Translations under genes and position numbers: made by a program
Part shown: positions 49,565-60,465 of the stretch, one piece after another
Numbering within the stretch: the stretch's first letter is position 1
Layout: each line of letters starts with the position of its first letter
Origin: Proteus penneri
GTDB taxonomy: Bacteria > Pseudomonadota > Gammaproteobacteria > Enterobacterales > Enterobacteriaceae
Length of the DNA: 64,000 nucleotides
Direction of reading: 5' to 3'
Assembly: GCF_003144535.1 (NCBI RefSeq)
Contig: NZ_PHFJ01000005.1
Location: 126,001 to 190,000, forward strand
The notes under the pieces: generated by a model
What the model saw: the letters and a program-made list of their open reading frames with translations, nothing else
Database searches by the model: none
What the model was told of the DNA's origin: nothing

Positions 49565-51430
49565 ATGAGCATTGATATCGAAAAATATCCCACATTGGCG
49601 TTGGTTGAAACACCAGAAGATTTGCGCCTATTACCAAAAGAGAGTTTACCTAAACTCTGTGATGAGCTAAGGCTATTTCTTCTTAACAGTGTCAGCCGCT
49701 CAAGTGGTCACTTCGCCTCAGGTTTAGGTGCTATTGAGTTAACAGTTGCTCTTCATTACGTCTATAAAACCCCTTTTGATAACCTTATATGGGATGTGGG
49801 TCATCAGGCATATCCTCATAAAATCTTAACAGGTCGCCGTGACCGCATTGATACAATTCGCCAAAAAAATGGATTACATCCTTTCCCTTGGCGTGAAGAG
49901 AGCGAATACGACAAACTTTGTGTCGGTCACTCTTCAACCTCTATCAGTGCAGGTTTAGGTATGGCTGTTGCCGCTGAACAAGAAAAACTGAATAGAAAAA
50001 CAGTTTGTGTCATTGGTGATGGTGCAATTACTGCGGGTATGGCTTTTGAAGCAATGAACCACGCAGGTGATATTGAACCAGATATGCTCGTTGTTCTTAA
50101 TGATAACGAGATGTCGATTTCAGAAAACGTTGGTGCGTTGAATAATCACCTTGCACAATTGTTGTCTGGCAAACTGTATACTACCTTGCGTGAAGGCGGA
50201 AAAAAGGTTTTCTCTGGCCTTCCACCAATTAAAGAATTACTGAAAAAGACAGAAGAACATATCAAAGGCATGGTCGTTCCTGGCACCATGTTTGAAGAAT
50301 TAGGATTTAACTATATCGGCCCAGTTGATGGTCATGATGTTATTGCGCTAGTACAAACACTCGCAAATATGCGTGATCTAAAAGGCCCTCAGCTTCTGCA
50401 TATTATGACTAAAAAAGGTCGAGGATATGCACCTGCTGAACGTGATCCTATTAGCTGGCACGCTGTACCTAAATTTGATCCACAAGCAGGTACATTACCT
50501 AAAAGCCCTAATGCACGACCTACATTTTCCAAAATTTTTGGTGACTGGTTATGTGAAGAAGCCTTAACCGATCCAAAACTGATGGCAATTACCCCAGCTA
50601 TGCGTGAAGGCTCTGGTATGGTGCGCTTCTCAAAAGAATACCCATCACAATATTTTGATGTTGCGATCGCAGAACAACATGCCGTTACCTTTGCGGCTGG
50701 TTTAGCTATTGGTGGTTATAAGCCGATTGTCGCTATCTACTCAACATTCTTACAACGCGCTTACGACCAAGTTATCCATGATATTGCCATTCAAAAACTG
50801 CCTGTTTTATTTGCTATTGATCGTGGCGGTATTGTGGGAGCAGATGGCCAAACTCACCAAGGTGCTTTTGATCTCTCATTCTTACGCTGTCTTCCTAATA
50901 TGGTCATTATGGCGCCAAGTGATGAAAATGAGTGTCGCCAAATGCTTCATACTGGTTATCACTATCAGGATGGCCCTGTTGCTGTACGCTATCCAAGAGG
51001 CTCTGGTGTTGGTGCGCAATTGCAACCACTTAGTCCACTACCTATGGGTAAAGGTATTATTCGTCGCCAAGGCAAAGGTATTGCGATCCTAAACTTTGGT
51101 ACATTACTACCAGAAGCATTAGAAGTCGCTGAAAAACTTGATGCAACTGTGGCGGATATGCGTTTTATCAAGCCTCTTGATAAATCACTTATCCTTTCTC
51201 TGGCAGAACAGCATGACATGTTGGTAACACTAGAAGAGAATGCCATTATGGGTGGGGCTGGCAGTGGTGTTAATGAGTTACTCATGCAAGAGCGTTGCTT
51301 AGTACCTGTCTTAAACTTAGGTATACCTGATCTGTTTGTGCCACAAGGTGGACAAGAAGAGATCAGAGCTGACTTAGGATTAGATGCAGAAGGTATTGAG
51401 AAATCAATTAACGCTTATCAAGCTAAATAA
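49565..51430 (+). CDS. dxs: 1-deoxy-D-xylulose-5-phosphate synthase
   Basis: First enzyme of the MEP isoprenoid pathway, condensing pyruvate and glyceraldehyde 3-phosphate with thiamine diphosphate; it also feeds thiamine and pyridoxal synthesis. The 621-residue product (E. coli 620) has the TPP/Mg motif [31 protein letters not shown] with the conserved His, and a transketolase-like C-terminal half ([28 protein letters not shown]). Last gene of xseB-ispA-dxs; a hairpin follows at 51446-51477. Confidence 0.98.
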   Translation: MSIDIEKYPTLALVETPEDLRLLPKESLPKLCDELRLFLLNSVSRSSGHFASGLGAIELTVALHYVYKTPFDNLIWDVGHQAYPHKILTGRRDRIDTIRQKNGLHPFPWREESEYDKLCVGHSSTSISAGLGMAVAAEQEKLNRKTVCVIGDGAITAGMAFEAMNHAGDIEPDMLVVLNDNEMSISENVGALNNHLAQLLSGKLYTTLREGGKKVFSGLPPIKELLKKTEEHIKGMVVPGTMFEELGFNYIGPVDGHDVIALVQTLANMRDLKGPQLLHIMTKKGRGYAPAERDPISWHAVPKFDPQAGTLPKSPNARPTFSKIFGDWLCEEALTDPKLMAITPAMREGSGMVRFSKEYPSQYFDVAIAEQHAVTFAAGLAIGGYKPIVAIYSTFLQRAYDQVIHDIAIQKLPVLFAIDRGGIVGADGQTHQGAFDLSFLRCLPNMVIMAPSDENECRQMLHTGYHYQDGPVAVRYPRGSGVGAQLQPLSPLPMGKGIIRRQGKGIAILNFGTLLPEALEVAEKLDATVADMRFIKPLDKSLILSLAEQHDMLVTLEENAIMGGAGSGVNELLMQERCLVPVLNLGIPDLFVPQGGQEEIRADLGLDAEGIEKSINAYQAK

Positions 51431-51445
51431 TTCTATTATCATTTA

Positions 51446-51477
51446 AATCGCTCCGACTTTCCTGAGTTGGAGCGATT
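51446..51477 (+). terminator. Terminator-like hairpin after dxs
   Basis: AATCGCTCC...GGAGCGATT stem with a near-complementary inner ACTT / AGTT; it is followed by ATTAAAAAG rather than a T-run. It lies 15 bases after the dxs stop. Confidence 0.6.
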
Positions 51478-51674
51478 ATTAAAAAGACTCGCCACTTCTT
51501 ATCTTACTTTATTTAAAAAATTATCCTTGCTTGCATTCTATATTTCATTCTTTTCAAGCTTTGTTGAATGTCACATTTTTATGAAATTCACTGAAAACAA
51601 CCACTTCATCTCTTGAATCAATTCAGCGTTAATTTATTCAATCAGTTAGATTTTTCTTTCTTTTTGTTTACCAA

Positions 51675-51686
51675 CGAAACGTTTCG
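51675..51686. promoter_or_regulatory. Upstream RbsR-type operator
   Basis: Perfect palindrome CGAAACGTTTCG, the core of the E. coli RbsR site, 77 bases centre to centre from the second copy. Confidence 0.75.
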
Positions 51687-51716
51687 ATCATGCTCACAAT
51701 ATGAATAAATCAAACT

Positions 51717-51746
51717 TGTTTTCCCACTTTTCTTTTCTACTATATA
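51717..51746 (+). promoter_or_regulatory. Candidate promoter of rbsDACBKR
   Basis: TTGTTT (51717-51722), an 18-base spacer and TATATA (51741-51746). The start would fall inside the downstream RbsR operator, so repressor binding would block transcription. Confidence 0.6.
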
Positions 51747-51748
51747 GA

Positions 51749-51766
51749 CAGCGAAACGTTTCGCTG
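51749..51766. promoter_or_regulatory. Primary RbsR operator
   Basis: Perfect 18-base palindrome CAGCGAAACGTTTCGCTG, the same as the E. coli rbs operator. It ends 10 bases before the rbsD ATG and overlaps the predicted transcription start. Confidence 0.9.
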
Positions 51767-51776
51767 AGGAGAAAAC

Positions 51777-52196
51777 ATGAAAAAAGGTATATTACTTAAT
51801 AGTCCCATTTCGAGTGTCATTTCACGTTTAGGACACACTGACAAAATCACTATTGCAGATGCCGGATTACCTATTCCCTCCTCTGTTGAACGTATTGATC
51901 TTGCTCTCACTCAAGGGATCCCTGACTTTATGTCCGTGTTGCAAACAATCACTCATGAGATGCAAGTTGAAGCCATCATGCTGGCGGAAGAAATTAAAAC
52001 CATCAATCCCTCTCTTTTTAATGAAATCATCTCTTATCTCCATTTATTAGAACAAGAGCAAAAGAAGCCTATTCAAATAATCTATGTTTCACATGAAGCA
52101 TTTAAAAAGCAACTCACTGAAAATAAAGCTGTTATTAGAACCGGTGAATGTACCCCTTATGCCAATATTGTGCTGTTTTCTGGTGTGACTTTCTGA
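51777..52196 (+). CDS. rbsD: D-ribose pyranase
   Basis: Interconverts pyran and furan forms of ribose so that RbsK receives ribofuranose. The 139-residue product equals the E. coli length. It starts [34 protein letters not shown] with the conserved His-20 and Asp-28 region and ends [10 protein letters not shown], the family C-terminus. GAGGAG precedes the ATG. First gene of the operon, directly downstream of the RbsR operators. Confidence 0.97.
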   Translation: MKKGILLNSPISSVISRLGHTDKITIADAGLPIPSSVERIDLALTQGIPDFMSVLQTITHEMQVEAIMLAEEIKTINPSLFNEIISYLHLLEQEQKKPIQIIYVSHEAFKKQLTENKAVIRTGECTPYANIVLFSGVTF

Positions 52197-52203
52197 GGAC
52201 AAT

Positions 52204-53712
52204 ATGAAACCTTTACTTGAACTTAAAGATATTGATAAGTCATTTCCCGGTGTAAAAGCACTATCTGGCGCGACGTTACGAATTTATCCTGGTCGAGTGA
52301 TGGCTTTAGTCGGTGAAAATGGTGCTGGCAAATCAACACTGATGAAAGTGCTTACTGGCATTTATAAAAAAGATGCTGGTGAAATCATTTATCAAGGTGA
52401 AAGTTGTACTTTCAATGGTCCTAAATCTTCTCAAGAAGCAGGGATCGGCATTATTCACCAAGAGCTTAACCTTATACCTGAATTAACTATCGCAGAAAAT
52501 ATTTTCTTAGGTCGTGAGTTTACTCGTGCTTTTGGTGCTATCGATTGGAAGAAAATGTATGCAGAGGCTGATAAGTTATTAGCTCGATTAAACCTAGCTT
52601 ACAGTAGCCACCGTTTAGTGTCTGAATTATCGATTGGTGATCAGCAAATGGTTGAAATCGCCAAGGTACTTAGTTTTGGTTCCAAAGTGATTATTATGGA
52701 TGAACCAACAGATGCATTAACTGACACAGAAACTGAATCTCTGTTTAGTGTTATTCGTGAACTAAGAGATCAAGGTTGTGGCATTGTTTATATATCACAT
52801 CGCTTAAAAGAGATCTTTGAGATCTGCGATGATGTGACAGTCCTGCGAGATGGTCAGTTTATTGGTGAAAAACCTGTTGCCTCATTAAAAGAAGATACTC
52901 TGATTGAAATGATGGTTGGTCGTAAGTTAGAAGACCAATACCCTCGAATTAATATCCCTCAAGGAAAAACTAAACTTAACGTCATTAACCTCAGTGGCGA
53001 AGATGTTCACGATGTCAGTTTCTCATTACATGAAAGCGAAATTCTTGGCATTTCAGGTTTAATGGGAGCGGGTCGTACTGAATTAATGAAAATTATCTAC
53101 GGTGCATTACCTAAAACTAATGGCACCGTTGAGTTAGATGGTAAACCCTGCCAAATAAAAAAACCAGTTGAAGGATTGGAACAAGGCATTGTTTACATCT
53201 CTGAAGATAGAAAGCGTGATGGTTTAGTACTTGGCATGTCAGTAAAAGAAAATATGTCTCTGACGGCACTTCGCTATTTTAGCCGTGGCATGGGTGTGCT
53301 TAATCATAAAGAAGAGCAACTTACCGTCGGTGATTTTATTAAATTATTCAATATAAAAACCCCTTCAATGGATCAAACCATAGGTTTTTTATCAGGGGGA
53401 AATCAACAGAAAGTGGCTATCGCAAGAGGCCTGATGACTCACCCTAAAGTACTTATTCTTGATGAGCCCACTCGTGGCGTTGATGTGGGCGCTAAAAAAG
53501 AAATTTATCAGCTAATTAATAAATTTAAACAAGAAGGATTAAGCATCATCTTAATTTCTTCTGAAATGCCAGAGGTAATGGGAATGAGTGACCGTATTTT
53601 GGTTATGCATGAAGGTCGTATTAGCGGTGAGTTTTCCGCTCACAATGTCACACAAGAAATGCTAATGGCAGCGGCTGTTGGTAAACAATATGACGCTAAA
53701 GTAGGAGTTTGA
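52204..53712 (+). CDS. rbsA: Ribose ABC transporter ATP-binding protein
   Basis: Fused double ATPase that drives ribose import. The 502-residue product (E. coli 501) has the first ABC domain with Walker [10 protein letters not shown] and signature [10 protein letters not shown]. The second domain has a degenerate Walker A (GLMGAGRTE) but an intact LSGGNQQK and [10 protein letters not shown]. This asymmetry is normal for RbsA. It starts 7 bases after rbsD, and rbsC follows with a 1-base gap. Confidence 0.97.
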   Translation: MKPLLELKDIDKSFPGVKALSGATLRIYPGRVMALVGENGAGKSTLMKVLTGIYKKDAGEIIYQGESCTFNGPKSSQEAGIGIIHQELNLIPELTIAENIFLGREFTRAFGAIDWKKMYAEADKLLARLNLAYSSHRLVSELSIGDQQMVEIAKVLSFGSKVIIMDEPTDALTDTETESLFSVIRELRDQGCGIVYISHRLKEIFEICDDVTVLRDGQFIGEKPVASLKEDTLIEMMVGRKLEDQYPRINIPQGKTKLNVINLSGEDVHDVSFSLHESEILGISGLMGAGRTELMKIIYGALPKTNGTVELDGKPCQIKKPVEGLEQGIVYISEDRKRDGLVLGMSVKENMSLTALRYFSRGMGVLNHKEEQLTVGDFIKLFNIKTPSMDQTIGFLSGGNQQKVAIARGLMTHPKVLILDEPTRGVDVGAKKEIYQLINKFKQEGLSIILISSEMPEVMGMSDRILVMHEGRISGEFSAHNVTQEMLMAAAVGKQYDAKVGV

Positions 53713-53713
53713 T

Positions 53714-54679
53714 ATGAGCACGAATTCAATTCCAGCGTCAAAACGTTGGTTCTCAAAAGCTTGGCTATTAGAGCAAAAATCGCTGATTGCATTGCTACTT
53801 CTGATTGTTGTGGTTTCCACACTCAGTCCTAACTTCTTTACCTTAAACAATATTTTCAACATCCTCCAACAAACATCAGTTAATGCCATTATGGCGGTTG
53901 GCATGACGCTGGTTATTTTAACCTCTGGTATCGACTTATCTGTTGGTTCATTGCTTGCATTAACAGGTGCCGTTGCTGCTTCGATGGTTGGTGCAGATGT
54001 TAATGCGCTTGTTGCTGTTGTTGGGGCATTAGCATTAGGCGCAGCCATTGGTGGTGTTACCGGGATTATCGTTGCTAAAGGTAAAGTTCAAGCCTTTATT
54101 GCTACGTTAGTCATGATGTTATTACTACGCGGTGTTACTCGTGTCTATACAGACGGCAGCCCAATTAATACCGGATTTAGCGATAATGCTGATCTGTTTA
54201 GTTGGTTTGGTATTGGTCGCCCATTTGGTATTCCAACGCCAATTTGGCTCATGATGATTGTCTTTTTGAGTGCATGGTATTTATTACATCACACACGTTT
54301 AGGTCGCTATATCTACGCACTAGGGGGTAATGAATCTGCCACTCGCTTATCCGGTATTAGTGTCGATAAAATTAAAATCATCGTTTATTCATTATGTGGT
54401 TTATTAGCCGCCCTTGCGAGTGTTATTGAAGTTGCTCGACTTTCATCAGCACAGCCAATGGCCGGTAATGGCTATGAGCTAGATGCGATTGCCGCCGTTG
54501 TTCTGGGAGGCACCAGTCTTGCGGTTGGTAAAGGTCGTATTATCGGTACATTAATTGGTGCACTTATTCTAGGATTCTTAAATAATGCACTGAATTTATT
54601 AGGAATATCATCAAATTATCAAATGATAGTAAAAGCAGTGGTCATCTTACTTGCTGTTTTAGTAGATAACAAAAAATAA
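53714..54679 (+). CDS. rbsC: Ribose ABC transporter permease
   Basis: Inner-membrane permease of 321 residues, the E. coli length, with about eight to ten hydrophobic helices. Typical segments are LTSGIDLSVGSLLALTGAVAASMV and GGNESATRLSGISV, which includes the cytoplasmic coupling loop to RbsA. It starts one base after the rbsA stop, so translation is coupled. rbsB follows after 42 bases. Confidence 0.97.
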   Translation: MSTNSIPASKRWFSKAWLLEQKSLIALLLLIVVVSTLSPNFFTLNNIFNILQQTSVNAIMAVGMTLVILTSGIDLSVGSLLALTGAVAASMVGADVNALVAVVGALALGAAIGGVTGIIVAKGKVQAFIATLVMMLLLRGVTRVYTDGSPINTGFSDNADLFSWFGIGRPFGIPTPIWLMMIVFLSAWYLLHHTRLGRYIYALGGNESATRLSGISVDKIKIIVYSLCGLLAALASVIEVARLSSAQPMAGNGYELDAIAAVVLGGTSLAVGKGRIIGTLIGALILGFLNNALNLLGISSNYQMIVKAVVILLAVLVDNKK

Positions 54680-54721
54680 CGCTCTATTCTCTTAATCCGA
54701 ACCCCGACAGGAACTTATATT

Positions 54722-55612
54722 ATGAAACTGAAAAAAATGGCGACACTTCTTTCTGTTGTTGCATTAAGCGCCACAATCAGCGCCAACGCATTTGCCAAAG
54801 AATCGATCGCGCTTGTTATCTCAACACTTAACAATCCTTTCTTTGTCACCATGAAAGACAGTGCGCAGAAAGAGGCAAATAGATTAGGCTACGACCTTGT
54901 TGTTCTAGATTCTATGGACAACCCAGCTAAAGAGCTTGCTAACGTGCAAGATCTGACAGTGAAAGGGACTCGTTTAATGCTTATTAACCCAACAGATTCA
55001 GATGCTGTGGGTAATGCAGTTATTTTAGCTAATAAAGCCAAAATCCCAGTGATCACCTTAGACCGTGTTGCCAACAAAGGTGAGGTCGTCAGCCACGTCG
55101 CTTCAGATAACCGCCTTGGTGGTAAAATGGCAGGTGATTATATTGCTGAGAAAGTTGCTAATGATGCCAAAGTTATTCAACTCGAAGGGATCACAGGAAC
55201 ATCTGCATCTCGTGAACGTGGTGAAGGCTTTAAACAAGCCGTTGATGCCCATAAACTGAATGTACTTGCAAGCCAACCCGCTGATTTTGACCGTACAAAA
55301 GGTCTTAACGTGATGCAAAATCTGTTAACTGCGTATCCTGCGGTTCAAGCTGTGTTTGCACAAAATGATGAAATGGCATTAGGTGCATTACGTGCGTTAC
55401 AAACCGCTGGTCGTACCGATGTGTTAGTGGTTGGTTTCGATGGCACAGATGATGGGATCAAAGCAGTAAACCGTGGCATGTTAGGTGCAACCATTGCTCA
55501 ACGTCCAGATCAAATTGGTATTATCGGCATTCAGACTGCAGATAAAATTCTCAAAGGTGAGAAAGTGGATGCAACAATCCCTGTCGAACTTGAGTTGGTT
55601 ATTAAACAATAA
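54722..55612 (+). CDS. rbsB: Periplasmic ribose-binding protein
   Basis: Solute receptor of the ribose transporter and, in E. coli, a chemotaxis ligand for Trg. The 296-residue product equals the E. coli length. Its signal peptide [20 protein letters not shown] ends at NAFA, and mature [16 protein letters not shown] begins the family fold. CAGGAA precedes the ATG. A stem-loop after the gene (55625-55648) precedes rbsK and may raise rbsB relative to downstream genes. Confidence 0.97.
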   Translation: MKLKKMATLLSVVALSATISANAFAKESIALVISTLNNPFFVTMKDSAQKEANRLGYDLVVLDSMDNPAKELANVQDLTVKGTRLMLINPTDSDAVGNAVILANKAKIPVITLDRVANKGEVVSHVASDNRLGGKMAGDYIAEKVANDAKVIQLEGITGTSASRERGEGFKQAVDAHKLNVLASQPADFDRTKGLNVMQNLLTAYPAVQAVFAQNDEMALGALRALQTAGRTDVLVVGFDGTDDGIKAVNRGMLGATIAQRPDQIGIIGIQTADKILKGEKVDATIPVELELVIKQ

Positions 55613-55624
55613 CAACAATAAATG

Positions 55625-55648
55625 CCACGGAGTGATATTGCTCCGTGG
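55625..55648 (+). promoter_or_regulatory. Stem-loop between rbsB and rbsK
   Basis: CCACGGAG / CTCCGTGG, eight perfect pairs with an 8-base loop, and no proper T-run. Its position suggests mRNA 3'-end protection or partial termination that makes the receptor more abundant than RbsK. That role is inferred. Confidence 0.6.
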
Positions 55649-55690
55649 TAGCTTTAATCATTAAAACACGTTTTTACAAGGATAAAGGCT

Positions 55691-56617
55691 ATGACAACAC
55701 CTCGCCTTGCTGTTCTAGGTAGTATTAATGTTGACCACATTATGAATATTTCACAATTTCCAAAACCAGGTGAAACCATTATTGGTCATCAATACAAAAT
55801 AGCCTTTGGTGGTAAAGGTGCAAACCAAGCTGTTGCTTGTGGTCGCAGTGGCGCCGATATTACCTTTATTGCTTGTGTCGGTGATGATGCGATTGGCAGT
55901 GAGATAATCTCACAACTTAACACAGATAATATTCATATCGATGCAATTAGTATTATTCCGCAAACACCTACAGGTGTTGCGATGATCCTTGTTAATGAGC
56001 AAGGTGAAAATGTAATTAGCATTATTGCAGGTGCTAACGGTGCACTAACACCTATACATCTTGAGCAATATCATCATGTTATTGAACACGCTGATGCCTT
56101 ACTGATGCAATTAGAATCACCGTTAGAGACTGTTTTTGAAGCCGCAAAACTGGCAAAATCACATCAAACTAAAGTCATTTTAAATCCCGCACCAGCACAA
56201 GCTTTATCTGATGAATTTCTGAGTTTTATTGATGTTATCACTCCAAATGAGACAGAAGCCGAAATATTAACAGGCGTTTCTGTGCATGATGAAGCGGGTG
56301 CGGCAAAAGCTGCCGATATTTTACATCGTAAAGGCATCAAGCAGGTGCTTATCACTTTGGGTAGCCGCGGTGTATGGTTTAGTGAACAAGGAAAAGGCAT
56401 GATAATTCCTGGATTTCGTGTCGATGCTGTTGATACCATTGCTGCAGGTGATACATTTAACGGTGCATTTGTCACTGCAATATTAGAAGGGAAACCTTCC
56501 GTTGAGGCTATCCGTTTTGCTCACGCAGCAGCTGCCATTGCAGTTACACGTCATGGTGCGCAATCTTCTGTTCCTTGGCGTCATGAAATCGAATCATTTT
56601 TAGCAGAGCGAGCATAG
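55691..56617 (+). CDS. rbsK: Ribokinase
   Basis: Phosphorylates ribose to ribose 5-phosphate with ATP. The 308-residue PfkB-family protein (E. coli 309) has the N-terminal [21 protein letters not shown], the substrate motif [12 protein letters not shown] and the C-terminal catalytic-base signature [26 protein letters not shown] precedes the ATG. rbsR begins 4 bases after its stop. Confidence 0.97.
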   Translation: MTTPRLAVLGSINVDHIMNISQFPKPGETIIGHQYKIAFGGKGANQAVACGRSGADITFIACVGDDAIGSEIISQLNTDNIHIDAISIIPQTPTGVAMILVNEQGENVISIIAGANGALTPIHLEQYHHVIEHADALLMQLESPLETVFEAAKLAKSHQTKVILNPAPAQALSDEFLSFIDVITPNETEAEILTGVSVHDEAGAAKAADILHRKGIKQVLITLGSRGVWFSEQGKGMIIPGFRVDAVDTIAAGDTFNGAFVTAILEGKPSVEAIRFAHAAAAIAVTRHGAQSSVPWRHEIESFLAERA

Positions 56618-56621
56618 TACT

Positions 56622-57635
56622 TTGGCAACAATGAAAGATGTCGCCCGTTTGGCGGGCGTTTCGACATCAACTGTTTCTCACGTAATCAATAACAATCGTT
56701 ATGTTAGTGAAGGTATTCGTAAAAAGGTTAACGACGCTATCGAAACCTTAAATTACGCGCCTTCTGCTTTAGCACGCAGTTTAAAAATGAACTGTACTCA
56801 TACTATTGGCATGTTAGTGACAGCCAGTAGTAACCCGTTCTATGCAGAAGTTGTGCGTGGCGTTGAACGCAGTTGTTACGAAAAAGGTTATAGCCTTATT
56901 TTGTGTAACACTGAAGGAGATTACGAACGCATGGATAGTAGCCTTGAAACATTGCTACAAAAACGTGTTGATGGCTTATTATTGATGTCAACAGAAGCCA
57001 GAGCGCCCTCTCATGAAGTGCTAAATCGTTATCCTCGTTTACCTATGGTTATGATGGATTGGTCCCCCTTTGAATACGGGGGCGATATTATTCAAGATAA
57101 CTCTCTGCTTGGGGGAGAAATTGCAACCAATTATCTAATTGAAAAAGGCTTTACTGAGATTGCGTGTATTGCAGGCCCTCAAGATAAACTTCCTGCCAAA
57201 CATCGCTTACAAGGTTATTACAATGCAATGCAAAAAGCAGGATTAGCTATCCGAGAAGAGTTTGTGTTAACAAGCGATTTTGAATTTGCGGGTGGATTTA
57301 GCGCAATGCAAAAATTACTCTCACTTTCTGTCTTACCACAAGCTGTTTTTACCTGTAATGACGCGATGGCTGTTGGTGCTTATCAAGCTATTTATCAAAA
57401 AGGTTTGCGTGTACCTGATGATATTTCAGTGATGGGTTATGATGATATCGACCTAGCCTCTTATATGATCCCTCCTCTTTCTACGATCCACCAACCCAAA
57501 GATGAATTAGGTAAACTCGCTGTCAGCCAATTATTACATCGCATGGAAAATATCGATGCAAAAGACAATGTTCTGGTACTTACACCCAAACTAATAGAAC
57601 GTGGTTCGGTGAGTAACTTTGTAAAATCACAATAA
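56622..57635 (+). CDS. rbsR: Ribose operon repressor RbsR
   Basis: LacI-family repressor of 337 residues with helix-turn-helix [24 protein letters not shown] at residues 3-26 and a periplasmic-binding-protein-like effector domain. It should bind the two CGAAACGTTTCG palindromes before rbsD and release on ribose. The start is TTG at 56622, four bases after rbsK; an in-frame ATG at 56631 (Met-4) also exists without a better Shine-Dalgarno sequence. Last gene of the rbs operon. Confidence 0.95.
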   Translation: MATMKDVARLAGVSTSTVSHVINNNRYVSEGIRKKVNDAIETLNYAPSALARSLKMNCTHTIGMLVTASSNPFYAEVVRGVERSCYEKGYSLILCNTEGDYERMDSSLETLLQKRVDGLLLMSTEARAPSHEVLNRYPRLPMVMMDWSPFEYGGDIIQDNSLLGGEIATNYLIEKGFTEIACIAGPQDKLPAKHRLQGYYNAMQKAGLAIREEFVLTSDFEFAGGFSAMQKLLSLSVLPQAVFTCNDAMAVGAYQAIYQKGLRVPDDISVMGYDDIDLASYMIPPLSTIHQPKDELGKLAVSQLLHRMENIDAKDNVLVLTPKLIERGSVSNFVKSQ

Positions 57636-58016
57636 GAAAAGTAACACTATTATTGATAATGCTCTCTTTTAAGGTGGGGGCATTTATTTTTAGTTGTATT
57701 TATAAAATTATTATTTTTATATCAAATAGTTAAGTGAAATTTAAAATCAATTTTATTTGTCTTTATTTTCTATTTAACGCGCTATATCTAATCTACTTTT
57801 CCTCTCTCGTTATGTCATAATCGGTGAAGGATGCAAATTTCCATCAAATCCATTATACTATCGCCCTTTCACATTATCAGAAGCAGTACCACTTCGGAGA
57901 CTGCTTAGAACTTTTCACTCTTAAACGATAATGTGTCCTTTAATTTATGGGGCAAGTGTTATCCTCATTGTGACGATTAATCACTCCCCATTTTGATAAA
58001 ATTTGAGAGTATTATT
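57636..58016. other. Intergenic region with structured leader before phnA/yjdM
   Basis: 381 bases. The left half is AT-rich with no clear rbs terminator. A TATACT hexamer lies at 57854-57859. The right part holds outer arms CACATTATC (57870-57878) and GATAATGTG (57927-57935) around a hairpin AAGCAGT / ACTGCTT (57881-57906) capped by a CTTCGG loop. A second stem follows, ATGGGG..AGTG / CACT..CCCCAT (57947-57991). These fit a folded 5' leader ending about 25 bases before the phnA ATG. No known riboswitch class is recognised. Confidence 0.5.
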
Positions 58017-58352
58017 ATGTCATTACCTTCTTGTCCTAAGTGCAGTTCAGAATACACCTATGAAGATGGTGCAATGTATGTTTGCCCTGAATGCGCACAC
58101 GAGTGGAACGATGAAGAACCCGTTATTGATAACGATGAGTTAGTGGTTAAAGATGCTAACGGCAATCTATTAGCTGATGGTGATTCAGTAACTGTGATTA
58201 AAGATCTCAAAGTCAAAGGTAGCTCAACCATGCTTAAAATTGGTACTAAAGTAAAAGGTATCCGTTTAGTGGAAGGCGACCATAATATTGATTGTAAAAT
58301 TGATGGCTTTGGACCAATGAAGTTGAAATCTGAATTTGTTAAGAAAAACTAA
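58017..58352 (+). CDS. yjdM: PhnA/YjdM family zinc-ribbon protein
   Basis: A 111-residue protein of the PhnA-like (YjdM) family. Despite the old name it is not the phosphonoacetate hydrolase, and its function is unknown. It has an N-terminal zinc ribbon ([25 protein letters not shown], residues 5-29) and a C-terminal SH3-like domain ([26 protein letters not shown]). The start at 58017 (GAGAG upstream) matches the E. coli protein; the frame opens eight codons earlier. It stands alone, after rbsR and convergent with thiL. Confidence 0.92.
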   Translation: MSLPSCPKCSSEYTYEDGAMYVCPECAHEWNDEEPVIDNDELVVKDANGNLLADGDSVTVIKDLKVKGSSTMLKIGTKVKGIRLVEGDHNIDCKIDGFGPMKLKSEFVKKN

Positions 58353-58410
58353 GAATAACAGATTATTGATACTATCTTTGTTGATATATCTAGATGTTAT
58401 CGCATTCTGA

Positions 58411-58431
58411 AAGGCGCTTATAGAGCGCCTT
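58411..58431. terminator. Bidirectional terminator between yjdM and thiL
   Basis: Stem AAGGCGCT / AGCGCCTT with a 5-base loop and T-rich flank, between convergent genes. Confidence 0.8.
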
Positions 58432-58447
58432 TTAAATTGAGATCGGC

Positions 58448-59431
58448 TTACTGATCAGACTCACTGAAATGATCAAACCCTTTAAGATTAGGGTAAACAT
58501 CTTTACCATCTCGTAAATAACGAATACCTTCAGCGATCGGCATAATTTGCCCTATACAATGAAAATCTGCGCCTGTATGTGCTAATGCAATCTCTAACGC
58601 GCCACGGTTGATTTCTGGCACCGTAAAACATAATTCATAATCTTCACCACCACTTAATGCCCAAATCTCCGCTTGTTCTTCACTCACTTGCGCTTTCATC
58701 GCTGGCGAATAAGGTAATGCATCTAAATTTAAGTGAGCCCCACAACCACTTGCGGTGAGAATATGACCTAAGTCTGAAATTAACCCATCAGAAATATCAA
58801 TCGCAGATGTCGCTAAATGGCGCAATGCTTGACCTTGTAATAAACGAGGCTGAGGACGCAAATGCCTTGCAACAAAATAATCACTATGCTCTTTTTCTGT
58901 TGGTTGTAATCTATTTTGTAATACAGCAAGTCCCGCTGCACTATCGCCTAAAAACCCAGTGACATAGATCCAGTCACCAATTTTAGCGCCGGAACGAAGT
59001 AATGCCGTTCCTTGCGGTACAAGTCCTTGTATGGTAATCGTTAAACTTAAAGGACCACGAGTGGTATCACCACCAATTAGCTGGATCGCGTAGTAATCAG
59101 CCAAAGCAAAGAAAGAACGACTAAATGCCTCAAGCCATTCACTGTTTGTATCAGGAAGTGTTAACGCTAATGAAGCCCAAGAAGGATCTGCACCAACGGC
59201 AGCTAAATCACTAATATTTACAGCAAGTGCTTTATAGGCTAAATCTTCAGGTGAGATAGAAGGAAGGAAGTGAATACCACTCACTAAAGTATCAGTGCTA
59301 ATAGCGACTTGTTGCTTTTCCGGTACCGTCAATATTGCGCAATCATCCCCAATTCCTGTACTTACATCTTTTCGTTTTACAGGCTGTGAAGTGAAATATT
59401 GCTTAATAAGGGAGAATTCACCACAAGGCAT
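58448..59431 (-). CDS. thiL: Thiamine-monophosphate kinase
   Basis: Phosphorylates thiamine monophosphate to thiamine diphosphate. The 327-residue product (E. coli 325) starts [13 protein letters not shown] and has the ATP/Mg motif [30 protein letters not shown] and [14 protein letters not shown]. It follows nusB on the same strand with a hairpin between (59481-59501). In E. coli pgpA follows thiL directly; here the downstream neighbour is the convergent yjdM and pgpA is missing from the window. Confidence 0.96.
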   Translation of the reverse strand: MPCGEFSLIKQYFTSQPVKRKDVSTGIGDDCAILTVPEKQQVAISTDTLVSGIHFLPSISPEDLAYKALAVNISDLAAVGADPSWASLALTLPDTNSEWLEAFSRSFFALADYYAIQLIGGDTTRGPLSLTITIQGLVPQGTALLRSGAKIGDWIYVTGFLGDSAAGLAVLQNRLQPTEKEHSDYFVARHLRPQPRLLQGQALRHLATSAIDISDGLISDLGHILTASGCGAHLNLDALPYSPAMKAQVSEEQAEIWALSGGEDYELCFTVPEINRGALEIALAHTGADFHCIGQIMPIAEGIRYLRDGKDVYPNLKGFDHFSESDQ

Positions 59432-59480
59432 TATCTATTTCCTATTGAGCTATGCATACTAGACTAGCTTTATTAAACAA

Positions 59481-59501
59481 AAGGCCGGAAATACCGGCCT
59501 T
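59481..59501 (-). terminator. Hairpin between nusB and thiL
   Basis: Perfect stem AAGGCCGG / CCGGCCTT with a 5-base loop and TTTTG after it on the minus strand. It may attenuate read-through into thiL. Confidence 0.7.
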
Positions 59502-59534
59502 GAATTATTTACCATAAAGGAAACGTGAAAAACA

Positions 59535-59948
59535 TTATTTTTTACGTACAGTTGGTGCAGCTTTATCAAGCACGCCATTAACAAATTTATGGCTATCGTC
59601 AGCACCAAATACCTTAGCCAGTTCAATCGCTTCGTTAATCGCAACTTTGTAAGGAACATCTTCACGGAAGCTTAGTTCAAACATTGCTAAACGTAAAATT
59701 GCTTTTTCAACTTGACCTAATTCTTCGAGTTGGCGGGATAAATAAGGTTCCATCGCCTTATCTAAACGTGTTGCATTAATGGCAACACCCACTAAAAGCT
59801 CACGAAAATAAGCAATATCTACACCTTGGGTATCCTGCTCGGATAAAAACTCCAATTCCACATCCGCGATGTCATTTCCGGATAATTGCCATGAGTAGAT
59901 AGCTTGCACAGCACACTCACGAGCACGACGACGAGCAGCAGGTTTCAC
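59535..59948 (-). CDS. nusB: Transcription antitermination factor NusB
   Basis: All-helical protein that with NusE (S10) binds boxA RNA in rRNA operon antitermination. The 137-residue product (E. coli 139) starts [27 protein letters not shown] and has the C-terminal [13 protein letters not shown] and [13 protein letters not shown]. The AAGGGG Shine-Dalgarno region is clear. It lies 28 bases after ribH on the same strand, the conserved ribH-nusB-thiL order. Confidence 0.97.
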   Translation of the reverse strand: MKPAARRRARECAVQAIYSWQLSGNDIADVELEFLSEQDTQGVDIAYFRELLVGVAINATRLDKAMEPYLSRQLEELGQVEKAILRLAMFELSFREDVPYKVAINEAIELAKVFGADDSHKFVNGVLDKAAPTVRKK

Positions 59949-59976
59949 AAAATTCCCCTTAAGTTAAAACAGATGA

Positions 59977-60447
59977 TTAGCCTTTTATGGCTTTAAGTAC
60001 ATTGATCATTTCAAGTGCTGTCATTGCCGCTTCAGCACCTTTGTTACCCGCTTTAGTTCCAGCGCGTTCGATAGCCTGTTCAATACTTTCCGTTGTTAAT
60101 ACACCAAAAGTCACAGGGATCTCACTTTGCATTGCAACTTGAGATAAACCAGAACTACATTCGCCAGCAACGTATTCAAAATGTGCGGTTCCACCACGGA
60201 TAACAGTACCTAGTGCGATAACTGCATCGTATTTGTCGCTTTCTGCTAATGCTTTAACAGTTAATGGCAACTCATAAGCGCCTGGAACCCAAACGACGGT
60301 AATATTTTCAGAGGAAACTTGTCCAATACGTTCTAATGCATCAACAGCACCTTCTAATAGGCTGTCATTGATAAAGTTATTAAAACGGGCAATTGCAATT
60401 GCTACGCGTGCGTTTGGCGCCGCGACAACACCTTTGATTACGTTCAT
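59977..60447 (-). CDS. ribH: 6,7-dimethyl-8-ribityllumazine synthase
   Basis: Penultimate step of riboflavin synthesis; joins the pyrimidine product of the RibA/RibD branch with dihydroxybutanone phosphate. Called ribE in some E. coli annotations. The 156-residue product equals the E. coli length, with VARFNNFI-type substrate loop, VPGAYELPL and the catalytic-His segment [21 protein letters not shown] precedes the ATG, and a GC-rich hairpin (60466-60482) lies 19 bases upstream of the start. Confidence 0.97.
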   Translation of the reverse strand: MNVIKGVVAAPNARVAIAIARFNNFINDSLLEGAVDALERIGQVSSENITVVWVPGAYELPLTVKALAESDKYDAVIALGTVIRGGTAHFEYVAGECSSGLSQVAMQSEIPVTFGVLTTESIEQAIERAGTKAGNKGAEAAMTALEMINVLKAIKG

Positions 60448-60465
60448 AGGTTACCTTTTTCTCCT

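Noticed and set aside
51682-51698. Possible CRP site before rbsD
   Set aside because: The position near -62 is attractive, but only the right half TCACA is good; the left half is overlapped by the RbsR palindrome and poor.
57636-57700. Intrinsic terminator after rbsR
   Set aside because: No stem with a T-run could be found in the first bases after the stop.
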